Counted from the first letter of the stretch, positions 33,509-45,284 are shown. The stretch is DNA of 64,000 bases from Begonia masoniana (GCA_022432975.1 CM039512.1:3148519-3212518), one strand, 5' to 3'. Made by a program: numbers and translations. The notes: generated from the letters alone by a model not told the origin.

Positions 33509-34140
33509 GATTTTCTACCACCACTTTCTCCGCTCTATACTCCTTTTAGGTTTTGCTCCCCTTAAAGATTTGTCTTCCTAAGAAAAAAAAAAGAACCAAG
33601 TTATGCATATAAATAGTTGATTGCTCTTGGGGTTTTTGTTGAAATCTGATGAACAGACACAAGCATGGCAAGTCATGCACACACATAAATTTTCAAATCA
33701 ATTAACCGATAGAATGTGAGAAAACTAACATTTATAAACCAAATTAACCATAATATTTTATCTTAATTAATCCCAGCATGTTGATAACAGACCCATCATG
33801 CTAGAACTATCCGAGCTGGGGAAATTTTTTAGGAAGGTTGAATAATGGAACAGAAAGCAACATATTGCACATATTATGAATTTCAGCATCATAAGGCGAG
33901 CTCCACACCACAAAACAATAAACCACGGCAATCTTTGATGAGCAGTCCTACGTTAATTAAAATAGCACAACTAATGAAGCAATCTCAATACCTAAGGACA
34001 ACACCTCTGCAGCGTGATTTGACGAAGACCGGCGAGACTCAGAGGCAGCTTCCAGTGATTAATCTACCAAAATAAATTCTGCGAAATAAGCGGGAAGGCG
34101 AAGCGAAGAGAGGCAGACCGTAGAAATTCAGAGCAAATTA
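33509..34140 (-). promoter_or_regulatory. Leader and promoter side of the EIF1AD-like gene
   Basis: Minus-strand reading suggests a leader exon near 34068-34010, with an acceptor-like TTTTGGTAG and a donor-like GAG/GTGTTG, then an intron ending just before ATG 33508. A 76-codon plus-strand frame (33845-34075) overlaps it antisense and is not credited. Confidence 0.35.
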
Positions 34141-36470
34141 ATCTTAATCTTAATCCATATCTTAGTCTTAATTTTAAAAAAAAAAATTAATTAATTAATG
34201 ACTAAATTAATAATATTCTTATTTAACACCCATGCTTATTTATTTAATCAATATATAAAAAAATTACTCATTTTATTGGAGTTAATAATAAACAAGGATA
34301 AAGTACAAAATAATTCTTAAATTTGAGGGGAAAAGCAAGTAGGTGCTCAAACTTTTATTTTAGACAAATATCTCCTTAAATTTAAGGGCGTTAGCATATA
34401 ATTCTATGTCAACAACATGCTGAAAAGAAATAATGTTATTATCATGTGATATTATTTGTTACGAAATTTTTATAGAAAAAAAACTCTCGATCAAAGGGTT
34501 TTGGCAATTTCTCAATTAAAAAAAAAAAAAAAAACATAAGTTGGAAAACTCAACGTTCAAAAACACCAAAATTGTTCTATCGAAAGTTATTTCTCTCTTG
34601 AAATCGTCTATCATAGAAAATCACGTAACAAAAACATAATTTATTTGATAAAACTTTTAACGAGAGAAACTTAATTGCTAGTTCCCTAAGTTCAAAGGGT
34701 TATTGATGTGTCAAGAGAAGCCTTAAAACTAACTCGGTCAAGGCAATGATCGAGCCTTATACCTAATATGTTTATTCATTTTGTAGGTGATCATTTTGGA
34801 CAACAAATGGAGTTAAAACCTAACATTCAAGACAAATATTTGAAACAAAGATGGAGATTCAAACGAAACAAAGGAGAAGAAAGGCCCGAGAGTGACGAGA
34901 ATGGAGGCCCTCATGCATGACACGGTCGCCTTGTTGTGATGAATGACACATAATTGAAGCATTCCAATAAACCAAGGAGATCAAAGTCCAATACTCAAGG
35001 CATAGAGGAGTCAAGCAATATGATATCATGAAAGCACATCCTCAGCCACATCAAGTTGAAGAATGAGTTTGTCCTCTTTAAGGTAAATTATGTAACCGAT
35101 CCTAATTTATTTTCTTTGTATTAGTTTAATTTATAGTTGTATGCATGGTTAAAGACTCTTAGAGGGATTGAGAGATAGCTGAATACTTTGGGGGAGAACG
35201 AAATACATTTTGAAAGTAAAATAGGACACTTGATTATGAGTGAGAAAAGGACAATCAAGTTTACCTGCTTACCAGAGAAGCAGAATTTCTGTTTTATTTG
35301 CTGCACAATTTTTTTGCCACAACGATTTTGGTGCTGAAATTTTAAGAACATTATGCTCATATTTTTTGTGAAATTGTGTTAAATTTTCCGCTTGTTTGGA
35401 TTCAATTTGAAGAAGATATTATGTTTTCATTTGAAGTCTCCTTCGACCAAGTTTTAGTGTAAATCCGATGAGCATTGGTTCCACGTCAACAACATGCTAA
35501 AAAGAAATAATGTTATTATCACGTGATCTTCTCTGCTACCAAATTTTTATAGAAAAACAACTCTCGATCAAAAAGTTTTGGCGATTTCCCAAAAAAAAAA
35601 AACCCCCATAAATTAAAAAACTCAACGTTCAAAAACACCAAAATTGTTCTATCGAAAGCTATTTCTCTCTGGAAATCGTCTATCGTAAAAGATCACGTAA
35701 CAAAAACATAATTTATTTGATAAAATTTTTAACGACAAAAACTTAATTGCTAATACCATAAGTTCAAAGGGTTATTGATGTGCCAAGAGAAGCCTTAAAA
35801 CTTAATTGCTAGTACCCTAAGTGCAGAGGGTTCTTGATTGATGAATGCAATCTTGTTTGAGTGCATATTCACCCATAGAATAATAACAGAATAACAACAG
35901 CATAATAACAGCACATACAGCTATATATAATGAAATGGAAATAGTAATTCGCATTCATCATCTACACCTCAAGAAGATTGCAAATAAAGACAAGGTGTGA
36001 GTTTTCTTTTAAATATTCACTCCTAACTTCATCGTAATTCTGCTCTCATAGTCAGAACTATGGATAAAACTGCAACAAAATCAAGAATTGTACACTGCAA
36101 AATTAAAATGCAAATTACATTCTAGTGGGGAAAGTTCAGAGCAAACCTCAACTCTGTCCTTGACTCATCCATCTCCTCGATCCTCTCAATTACTGGCATC
36201 TCTCTTAGAATTGTTGTAATAATAATTCATGTATATTTTTCAACAAAATATTCCTCCATCAATTGATGAGATGAGTGATTGATTGATTCCGCAAAGATGC
36301 GATGTTGTTCAGCTAATTGAAGGTCACAGAAGATCAATCAATAGTAAAAGATGTTTACATAAGCCTTGTTTTAGAACATGCAGGCATACTTATGAAGACG
36401 ATAGGACAAGAACACCAACAGAAACGTAATTATTAAGGGAAAAGGCTCGAAAACAAACAACAAAAGATCA
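34141..36470. other. Intergenic region with two 0.33-kb direct repeats
   Basis: AT-rich. 34405-34735 and 35484-35805 are direct copies of about 85% identity by eye, sharing GTCAACAACATGCT and ATTGTTCTATCGAAAG. About 750 bp lies between them. They could be decayed terminal repeats, but I see neither TG..CA ends, nor a primer site, nor coding sequence. A 79-codon minus-strand frame (35121-35360) has no family match. 35806-36470 holds nothing I recognise. Confidence 0.55.
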
Positions 36471-36967
36471 TCAAGCCAAAGAATCGCGCTGCTTGGCTTG
36501 CTGCAGCAACTCCTCTCTAACTCTTCTCACCTCCGCTTCCTTCTCCATCCTTTCTAACTGCAATAACAGACATTTCCGTTCAATTTCTTAAAACTAGAAG
36601 CAATTTCTCAAGTAATGAAAGTCGATTTTCCAACAGTCAGTTCGACACGCAAGCCCCAAAATCCATCAAATTTTACCCAACTTTCAACTCGCTGTTCAAA
36701 TTGACAGCTCGATCATTCGCTAAATAAGCAAGGAACCAAAAAACAAGAATATTTCTATACTTTAGGTAGCAGGCAAGAGAGTCCGAGAGTATGTATATAT
36801 TGGAAAACCTAAAACATAATTTTGACGGAGGCGAATGAAAATCGAAAGAAAAAGAGAAGCACCTTCTCATCTTGACGGAGGGCGACCCACACATGGAGTT
36901 TATCCATGGTCTGCCAGAAGACGAAGGCGCCCAGGGTCATTGCGAAGAACGTCCCTACCTTCACCAT
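36471..36967 (-). CDS. 63-residue membrane-anchored conserved plant protein
   Basis: Two exons: 36967-36863 (35 codons, MVKVGTFFAMTLGAFVFW..ALRQDEK) and 36557-36471 (28 codons and TGA, LERMEKEAEVRRVREELL..QRDSLA). The donor (AAG/GTGC) and acceptor (TTGCAG/TTAG) are clean and the phase is 0. Residues 4-20 form one hydrophobic segment; the rest is a charged amphipathic helix. I recognise the layout (short hydrophobic N-terminus, HxWxALxQDEK, ERxEKExExRRVREELL) as that of small uncharacterised plant proteins, and I do not assign a function. A MULE inserted 190 bp upstream of the start codon, so its promoter has been altered. Confidence 0.8.
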
Positions 36968-37156
36968 TTTCCTTCTTCTTCCTTCGAAATCTAGCACTAG
37001 CAGAAAGTCTCGAGGAAAACTAATTTATATCCCAGTCAATTACATTTCTATCCCTGAGAAAAATTACTATTCCATTCTTCTACGGGTATCCGCAAGCCAG
37101 CCCAAGACCAGTTGGGCTAAAGTCCAATTTCGTGCCAAATCCGGACTTATTTTATA

Positions 37157-38330
37157 GGGAAATTATCAATTTTAACCCTGTACTATACACATTATTTCAG
37201 TTAGACCTCTGTACTAAAAAAACCGGCAAGTCGAATTTGTACAATTATTTTGTTATCGTTTTAAACCTTGTTAAAATTTTCGTTAAAACCCTATGATCAA
37301 TGCACGTGCAGAATTTAAATTTCTTAAAAAACATAACTTTTATCTTTTCTATTCGTTTTCTTCTTTGTTGCTCTGCTCAATCCTCTAGCCCTAAATCCTC
37401 AAATCTTCACCTTGCTCCCTGCTCCCTCTCAGATTTTTCTAGTGGACCAAACCTGAAATCGCGACCTTCCCCCACTCTGATTTTTCCATTTTCCAGAGTC
37501 TTCAGCTCGAAATCGAGAGCTTCCTCCCTCTCCGATTTTCCAGAGTCGCCAGCACGTCAACTTCCTCCCTGTCTCGTCTCTTCTCGGTAAGTCTCTTCTC
37601 TGGCTGTCTTATGGTGCTTGCTTTTGGAATTAAAATAAGGCTTTTGTCTTCCTTCTCTTTGTCTTTTGCATTTCGGTTGCCGGCTTTAACTATTTACTCT
37701 TCGTGGCTTCTGAATCACCTTTGTGATTATGTGCAGCTGATCTGCCGCTTTTTTCCTGTAATGTTATTTATTCAATATTTAATTTCTTGTTAAAAGGAGC
37801 GTCCTTGAATACTCAATGTTGTTGTCATTACTGCCATCATTTTGGTTTTTGTTTTGATGTCATTGGCCTTTTTTTTCCATATCTGATTTGAGCCAAAATA
37901 GTTCTATTCTAGTTTTGGAGTTACGAATCGTCTTCTTAAATAGTCCTTTTGTTTAATATAGAAAATTAATGCCTTTTCTAGAAATCATTGGAGAGCCCCT
38001 CTCTCGACATGTGATGGTTTGGATTTTTACTTCCTCGCTGCAATTACCTGACTGATGCACTACATGAAAGAACGTGCTTAGTTGTAAATGAGGCTCTTCA
38101 CTGGTTCGGGAGTGTGTATTAGTTTGATGATTAACAACTATTTGTTGGACAATTGGATGACATGCAAAATGCTTCTCCACAGAATGTTTTCTGCCAAGTT
38201 CTTCTTGCTGTCAAATCTGTTTTTTGATGATTCAAAGCATATATTATTCAAACCCATTTTTTATAGATTCTAAGAACAACGAAAACTTGAGAGAAAGTGT
38301 TGCCTATTTCTCTGTTTGTGTCCTCTGCTC
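37157..38330 (+). repeat. Left terminal inverted repeat of the MULE
   Basis: Nearly identical, in reverse complement, to 45285-46456. The inner border lies near the AGAGGACACAAACAGAG match. Short open frames in both arms are mirror images of each other and I treat them as non-coding. Confidence 0.9.
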
Positions 38331-39213
38331 ATTGCGATCACTGGGTAATCTATTACGGTAATCTATTACTTTGTCAAAAATAAATGCACACACTGTCCTC
38401 AAACATGTCGTAATAAATTACAGTTAGGGATGGTTTAATTACTTATGGATGTCTACTTTTTTTCTCAGTGTAATTTTTAACTTGTATTTTGTCTAACAGG
38501 AAATTCTAATGGGTGAATTTTCACTAGAAATCAATTATGGTGGTAAATTTATGGTAAGCAAGGGTACACAGTATGTGGGAGGCAAAAAAGAAATTGTTGA
38601 CAATTGTGATGGAGACTTATTGTCCATATTTGAGATCGAAGATATGCTGAAAGAGACAGGGATACATGCATAGAAGGAGTTGCATTATTGTGTGCCAAGG
38701 TATGAGCTGAAAAAGGGGTTGAGAAATCTGAGAACCGACGAAGATGTACTTGCAATGGTAAAATCGGTAAATTGTAAGAGATATATGAAAGTGTATGTGG
38801 AGGACATCGACATCAGGGACCAAGTTGGTGAAGGGAGTAGTACTGTTTGTGGAGATAGGCCTTTGACTTCATCTAAAACTATAGATGATGAAATTCCTAG
38901 TGATTTAGCTTTGGTTGTTTATGATGAGGATGCTTATAATGCGGAGGATGCTGAAGATTTTGAGGATGATGAGTATGATGCTGATGATGATGAGGAGGAG
39001 GAGGAATATGACGATTGGGAGGATGATGGTGTGGATGATAATGAGGATGAGGAAGACGGCGAGGAGGAGGATGCAGAGGATGATGATGATACGGAGCAGA
39101 TAGATGTTGTCAAGAGTTATGAAGAAGAAGAAAGTGAAGGTACCTTGGACAATGTTGCTGATTCAAGAGATGGTAAGGTACCTTTGGAGCTTGGAATGAC
39201 TTTCAGTTCATTG

Positions 39214-39607
39214 AAAAAAATCAAAGATATTGTTAAAAAATATGCTGTGAAGCATGGTTGTAGCGACCCTTAAACTATTCCTATAATTTTTTGTACAAAA
39301 TTTTTCTTTTATACTTTCATAATATTTCGACTCTTAAAGCATTAAATCATTGTCTAAGTCGTTTAAACCATTTAACAGAACATATAAAACAGAGGAATGA
39401 AAATTGTTCAAAAAAATCAAAGATATTGTTAAAAAAATATGCTGTGAAGCATGGTTGTAGCGACCCTTAAACTATTCCTATAATTTTTTGTACAAAATTT
39501 TTCTTTTATACTTTCATAATATTTCGACTCTTAAAGCATTAAATCATTGTCTAAGTCGTTTAAACCATTTAACAGAACATATAAAACAGAGGAATGAAAA
39601 TTGTTCA
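39214..39607. repeat. Tandem duplication of 196-197 bp across the LTR insertion junction
   Basis: The unit at 39214-39410 holds 45 bp of transposase gene and the first 150 bp of the inserted LTR. It is repeated almost exactly at 39411-39607, with one extra A in a homopolymer. Since it contains the junction, it arose after the LTR insertion, or is an assembly artefact. Confidence 0.9.
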
Positions 39608-41694
39608 AAACCATTTAATAAAATCACTAAAATTGCTTTGAAAATCACTTGGGAAAATACATTAAAACAGAATAACAATCAGCCAAGCAGAAACGAGGGC
39701 AAAACGTGCCCAAAAAGCATGGCCGATCGATCAGCCACTTCAGCCGATCGATCGGCTGTGTTAAAATTTATGGGGGCGATCGATCGTCCCAGCGATCGAT
39801 CGGCACACTCTCTGGATTTTTCCAGAGAGTGGCGACCATCATGCCGATCGATCGCCTCCTTAGGCGATCGATCGACAACCTCTCTAAAATCCGAAATTTC
39901 AAAGAGTTGCCTCTCCCTTTCCTCTTCTTCCCTGCACAATTACACTTCCTCTTCTTTCTCCTTAAACCTCAACAACGAACTGCGTGGACCCATTTGAAAA
40001 CCAAACAAAAACCCCTACGAAATTCAACAATCCAGCAGTTCAGTATTATCTAAATGACAGGTTTAACAAAACGTTTTATAAAACATCAAAACATCAATCC
40101 GTTAACTATCCAGATACCAAACATCCTAAAATGTTTCTAACTATACAATTATTCTATCTAATCCACCATCAGCCCAAAACAACCCGAATACCCCCAAAAC
40201 ACTTACTTACATCCTACGGGTCAAAATGCGCATCGACTGCCCACCACACTCCCACAGATCATTCTTCTTCAACATGCTTATTCCTCGGGTGGAGGGATCT
40301 CATCCTCACCTGTATCAAAATCACCTACACCATACAGACAACTATGAGCTAAAGACTCAGTAAGCTTCGTAAATGCAAATACATCCTGTGCATATGAGTT
40401 TCGTAAATCATGCAGACATTTTAATCATTACGTCGCAAACAGATTGTCACCGAGATCCCAGCCCACTAGATGGAGGGGACACGTCTGGCGATTGGACAGC
40501 CCTTTCCATCTACCGGGGGGAAACATACTTACATCCGTAAACAGCCATGTCAGAACCCCACCTCGCCATGACCAGATAACAGATTACGTAGATTCATTTC
40601 ATTAGTTCATTTCTTTTTTGTAAACACGTGTAAAAATTCGTTTCATGCTATTTTGAAATGCGTGATGCATGAAGAATTAAATGCATAGCATAACATACAA
40701 CATGTGTACCATCAAGACGATAAAAGTATAACCTATAAAAGCAATTAATCCTAACTATCCAACAAAAGTAATTAAACAACCAACTCCAATTTTCCTCAAC
40801 GCGACTTCGACATACAGTGTAGGCTAATCGGCCGTAGTAAGTCACGAGAACTTACATCGCGTCCGTTGCAATTCAAGCTCCGTCCACAAGCGTTATTCAC
40901 CTAAGGCAATTCACAACATTTGTCATTTAAAACTGAGTTTACACCATTAAACTTCCAAACTAACGAAACCTTAATTAAGGAAATCTTCTAAAACTCTAAA
41001 TCAACTCATTGAGGCATTTTATCGAGCAATTCATACTCGTGAATTTCCAAACTTCCATTAATTGAGCTTTTAAACTCTCCAACCACCAAACTCTTCAACA
41101 ACCTCCATTAATTCCAACTAACTCTCACAAATCACCATAAATACGCCTATTAAGGTCATAAGCACGATAACCTATCGATTTTCGACCTTAGTTCACGTTT
41201 TTAACAAAATCCTAAATAAAGCTCTAACCGTAAAACTCTAGAAAACAGAAATCTATCGTCCGAAACAGTAGATTCTTACCTAGGATCGGATTGGGGAAGA
41301 AAACGTGAAGAACGAAGGTTGATCGGAGAAGAAATCGTCGGCTTGAGTGAGAGATCGCGTGAGGAAGAAGGGGAATCACCGAGAGGAGAGGAGAGAAAAA
41401 AGTGAAGATTTCGTTGAAATGCTGAGGAAGAAAAGATTTTGTGATTTTAAATAAATTTTCCTTGTCAAATGACTGTTTTGCCCTTCCTTTTGATTTTCTA
41501 TTTGTTTCTTCCTTTGTTTCGTTAATTGACTAACTATTTGTTTTCTCCAAATTTTCTTATTTCACCATAAATTCCAATTTATCATTAAGGCTCCATTAAA
41601 ACTTTTCGTTTTCCAAACGGACTTAATTTGACATATTTAAAAAAAATGCCATTATTTATTAGAATAATAGAATCCCGTAAAACCAGGCGTTACA
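39259..41694 (-). mobile_element. Solo LTR-like insertion (2.44 kb) in the MULE transposase
   Basis: Ends TGTAGCGACC and GGCGTTACA, with ATGGT duplicated at 39254-39258 and 41695-41699. Removing it with one ATGGT restores the transposase frame exactly (VKHGFGIRF). It shares termini and internal landmarks with the 8420-15514 element. No coding sequence. A patch at 39719-39875 is packed with CGATCGATCG motifs. Confidence 0.88.
39719..39875. repeat. Cluster of CGATCGATCG palindromes
   Basis: Seven GATCGATCG-containing sites occur in about 155 bp, several within longer palindromes of the type GCCGATCGATCGGC. It lies inside the solo LTR. The related LTR at 8420-15514 has no such cluster that I can find. 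Confidence 0.85.
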
Positions 41695-43546
41695 ATGGTT
41701 TTGGGATTCGATTTGTGAAAAGTGAGAAGACGAGAATAAGAGCAGTATGTACGGATGGTTGTAAATGGGTGTTGCATGCATGTAAAATAAACAGCGAAGA
41801 AAGTTTCCAAATAAGGACGCTCAATCATATACACAATTGTGCACGGATCGTGCATAATAGGCCAGCTTCACCAAAGTGGGTTGCTCAGGATTACTTACCA
41901 AGGTTCAAGAGCCAACCAGATTGGAACATTTCTATTATTGAAACTGTGCAGAGGGAATTAGGCGTAACCATTACACCGATTTTGGCTTACAGAGCCCAAC
42001 GTAAAGCACGGCTGATGAGTGATGGTAATGCAGAGGAGCAATACAAACTTTTATGGCATTATTCAGCAGAGATTTGCAGGTCCAATCCTGGGAGCACATT
42101 CTTCGTTGACTTAGAGATTGTGCCTCAGTCAGAATCACGTAGATTCCGGAGAGCCTACATGTGTTTACGTGCATGTAGAGACAGATTGGTAACTGCTGGA
42201 AGACGGGTGTTATGTCTAGATGGGTGTCATTTGAAAGGACATTGTACATGACAACTACTTACAGTAGTATCGATCGACGGGAATGATGGATTATATCCAG
42301 TTGCATTTGCGATAGTGGAGAGCGAATGCAAAGACTCGTGGAAATGGTTTCTAGAACAATTGATGAATGATATACAAAGGTCTATCAATTTAACATGGAC
42401 TTTCATTTGTGACCAACAAAAGGTATTACAAAAATTTTATTTGTACATTTGTATTGTATTTGCAACAGTATGTAAATTGGTTATTTATGACTATTCATTT
42501 TTCATTTTACAGGGATTGGTTCCTGCTCTCGAGGAGATAGTGCCCCAGCATGAGCATCGATTTTGCTTGAAGCACTTATACAGCAATTTCAAGAACAAGT
42601 TTTCTGGGAAGATATATAAGGAAGTCATATGGAAAGCTTCAATGGCGACCACAAAACAAGCATTCAAGCGGGAAATGAAGAAATTAGAAGTAATGGACAA
42701 GGCAGCCTACACAGCTTAGAGTAAAACAGATCTAAAGTATTGGTCGAAGCATGCCTTTAGTCCGTTTTCGAAATGTGATATGAGGCTCAACAACTTAAGT
42801 GAGTGTTTTAACGCTATGATATTACCTGCTCGGGACAAGCCTATTTTGACCTTATTTGAGATGATACGAAAATCTCTAATGACAAGAATACCAGAGAAAC
42901 AAAAAGTAATGCAGCAGTGTTTGGGATTACTATGTCCTCGCATAAGAAATAAGCTAACAAAGTTAGAATATGCTTCACGAAACTGGTCTCATATAGCTGC
43001 AGGAGGGAATCGGTTCGAGGTCTCGAACGGCAATGAGCAATATACCGTGGACATGAATATTCCAAGTTGCAGTAGCTTTGCGTGGACTTTGACTGAAATT
43101 CCTTGTGTTCATTCAATCCCTTGTATAAGGTATTTGAGACGAGGAGTGGAGGAGTATGTGCACGAACATTACCACAGACAAACCTTCTTATATATGTATT
43201 CCCACTACATTGCTCTGGTTAATGGGATGAATATGTGGCCAGAGATTGTTTCACCTATAATCATCCCACCATTACAAAAAAAAAAACAGTCGGGTAGACA
43301 ACGAAAGAAGAGGATTAGAGACGCTGATGAGCCTGAAAGTAGTACCAATGTCTCTAAAAGAAATAGAGTGATAAGATGCTCTAAGTGCAATGGGGTGGGA
43401 CATAATGTCAGGAGTTGCGAAGGCGTTAATTCGAGTACATCCACACCAACTACTCGAGGAGCTAGAAGCGGTAGAAGAAGAGACCGAGGAAGAGGCAGAA
43501 GAAGACAAAGAGGAAGAGGCCAAGGGGTCTAAAGAGAAAGAGGAAG

Positions 43547-43815
43547 ATGTTGCGGGGAAGTACTACTAATGTAATTTTGTCTTTGCTACTTGCACTTTTG
43601 CAGGAGCATTGTTTGATGAATTGTGATGTTTTTGGTCTTTTTTTGTTTCTGCTTGGTTTACTTGAACTGTTCCAGGAGAATTGTGATGTATTTTGTGTTT
43701 TTTTTTTTTGTTTCTGCTTGGTTGCTTGGACTATTCCAGGAGAATTGTGATGTATTTTGTGTTTTTTTGGTTTCTACTTGGTTACTTGGACTGTTCCAGG
43801 TATAATGGGTTTCAG
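43547..43815 (+). repeat. Short tandem repeats after the transposase gene
   Basis: Three imperfect units of about 65-75 bp share TTCCAGGAGAATTGTGATG and a T-run followed by TTTCTGCTTGGTT. They probably lie in the transposase 3' untranslated region. The Phe/Cys-rich short frames over them come from the T-runs. Confidence 0.8.
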
Positions 43816-44541
43816 GTTTATGGAATAAGATGGGTTAATGAAACAAGCAGCACTTCCAGGCATACGTTCCTATTGTAGACAGATAAGATTCTAACATCTT
43901 CCATCTCCCATCTCCCATCTCTAACTAAAAGGGACACATACTCAAAAATGATGAAAGAAATCCAAGAGAAATAAAGCTTTACAGAGGCAATTTATTTCAT
44001 TCCAAATCTTACTTGAAACTTGCAACAGATTACAACTTAGTAATACATGTATTTGATAGTGGTGGAAACTGGAGAGCTCGCACAGTCGTTTAGCTTATTC
44101 GGTTCTCATTCTTTTGTAGTATTGTGTATTTTATGTCTAATAAACTTTGTACTTCTTTTCTTAATGGTAGTGACATGGAACGTTACATGCACATATTCAC
44201 AATTTCTGGCTGAGAGAACTCCTATTGTTGCGTATCATTGTCGTCTTTCTACAATCGCACGATTGTCTCCTGCCCGACATGCTCCTGTGGTTGCCAAAGC
44301 AATATGAGTCGGTCTGATGGCTGTATTACGTGAGTTTATCCTCCGAAAGGCTAATTCTAAGAAAGAATGAGAACTGAATAAGCTAAACGAACTTACATAT
44401 TCAAATTTTTTGATGATTTACAGGGAAATCATCAAAAATAAGCTACATCCGACTGGAACTTAGTACTTCAGCATCCGACTTGATTGTTAAACATAAGCTA
44501 CATACACTAAATTCATAAGCTACAAACAAACATACACTAAG
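43816..44541. other. MULE interior between the two convergent genes
   Basis: I see no further gene. An 86-codon plus-strand frame (44047-44307) has no recognisable family. The two genes' 3' ends face each other across this stretch. Confidence 0.45.
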
Positions 44542-45081
44542 TTACAAAGTGATATAAACATAAACAATAAACAATACAATTGTAAGTAGCCACAACTGTA
44601 AATACATAGAATTCTTTTTCCTCCACTTATTTAACATAAATTCTTGGATCTGCTCCATGCTTTCTATTTTTGCTCGTAACCCATTAATTATGTCTTTCTC
44701 CCTCAATCCTATGGCTGCATCATACCATAAAAAAAAAATTGCATCCTCTTGATTCCTTCTGTAACTAAGCGTACAATTTCAACTTCATACAGGTGCAATA
44801 TTGTCACATTACAAAATAATGTAAACAAAATATTATAAATTAACATTATATTACCGCATAATATTGACAGCCAAAAAATCTTCTAGTAGGATTCTTCGGT
44901 GTCCATGATGTATGAAGATAAGCTCTTGCATTACAAAAACATTTAACATTTGACAAAACCTCCGAATCATCTACAAAATTACACAATGAATATTGTATAA
45001 TTACAAACACCACTTTTTTCAAGAATAATGGGAAACTATACCAATAGCACCTTCATTCATTTGTGATGCACGCGAAGCCAT
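44542..45081 (-). CDS. GRF-type zinc-finger protein with C-terminal membrane anchor, carried in the MULE
   Basis: Three exons: 45081-45042 (MASRASQMNEGAI..), 44970-44855 (DDSEVLSNVKCFCNARAYL..) and 44758-44542, all with GT-AG borders and phases that join. The finger has KCFC, NPTRRFFGC and RGCNFF, giving the CxC...C...C ligands and the NPxRRFxxC core of zf-GRF domains. Then come WYDAAIGLREKDI, a coiled coil (INGLRAKIESMEQIQEFML) and a C-terminal hydrophobic segment YLQLWLLTIVLFIVYVYITL then TAA. About 123 residues. The frame between GCNFF and WYD needs one T fewer than the T10 run (plus-strand A10 at 44729-44738), so it is either frameshifted or mis-sequenced. It lies inside the MULE, convergent with mudrA and next to the right TIR. 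Its role is unknown; by position it is a candidate accessory gene. Confidence 0.78.
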
Positions 45082-45284
45082 TGTCAATCAGATTATCTCA
45101 ACAACACTTACACCTCGAACTCTAGCCTACCAGAATAAAGAATGAATGGACAAGTTATTAAAGTATCGATAGATCTGAAAACCATGTGAGTGTTGCTTTT
45201 CATATGTACACTTTTTATTTAAAAACCATTATCGCAATGAGAGCAACAAGTTTCACCATCCTTAATCCAATGATAGCAATGACA

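Larger units (their letters stand above)
38509..43532 (+). pseudogene. mudrA: mudrA-type MULE transposase, split by a solo LTR
   Basis: The start is ATG 38509, just after a T-rich acceptor. Order: an N-terminal PB1-like part, a long Asp/Glu tract (about 38910-39090), the MuDR DNA-binding region (LKKIKDIVKKYAVKHG, interrupted at 39258 and resuming at 41700 with FGIRFVKSEKTRIRAVC), the DDE core (CLDGCHLKGHC; ICDQQKG; LSECFN), the HRFCLKHLYSNFK block, a SWIM finger (CSSFAWTLTEIPCVHS) and a CCHC knuckle CSKCNGVGHNVRSC, then a basic RGR tail. A 90-bp in-frame intron spans 42423-42512. Beyond the insertion there are three in-frame stops (38671, 42249, 42717), and SWIM has CSS where CxC is expected. 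About 830 residues if whole. It is dead in this copy. Confidence 0.93.

Noticed and set aside
33845..34075. 76-codon plus-strand frame
   Set aside because: It overlaps the probable leader of the EIF1AD-like gene in antisense and has no recognisable domain.
37953..38273. Open frames in the MULE TIR, repeated at 45337-45657
   Set aside because: They are mirror copies inside the inverted repeats on both strands, without start or splice context, and match no family.
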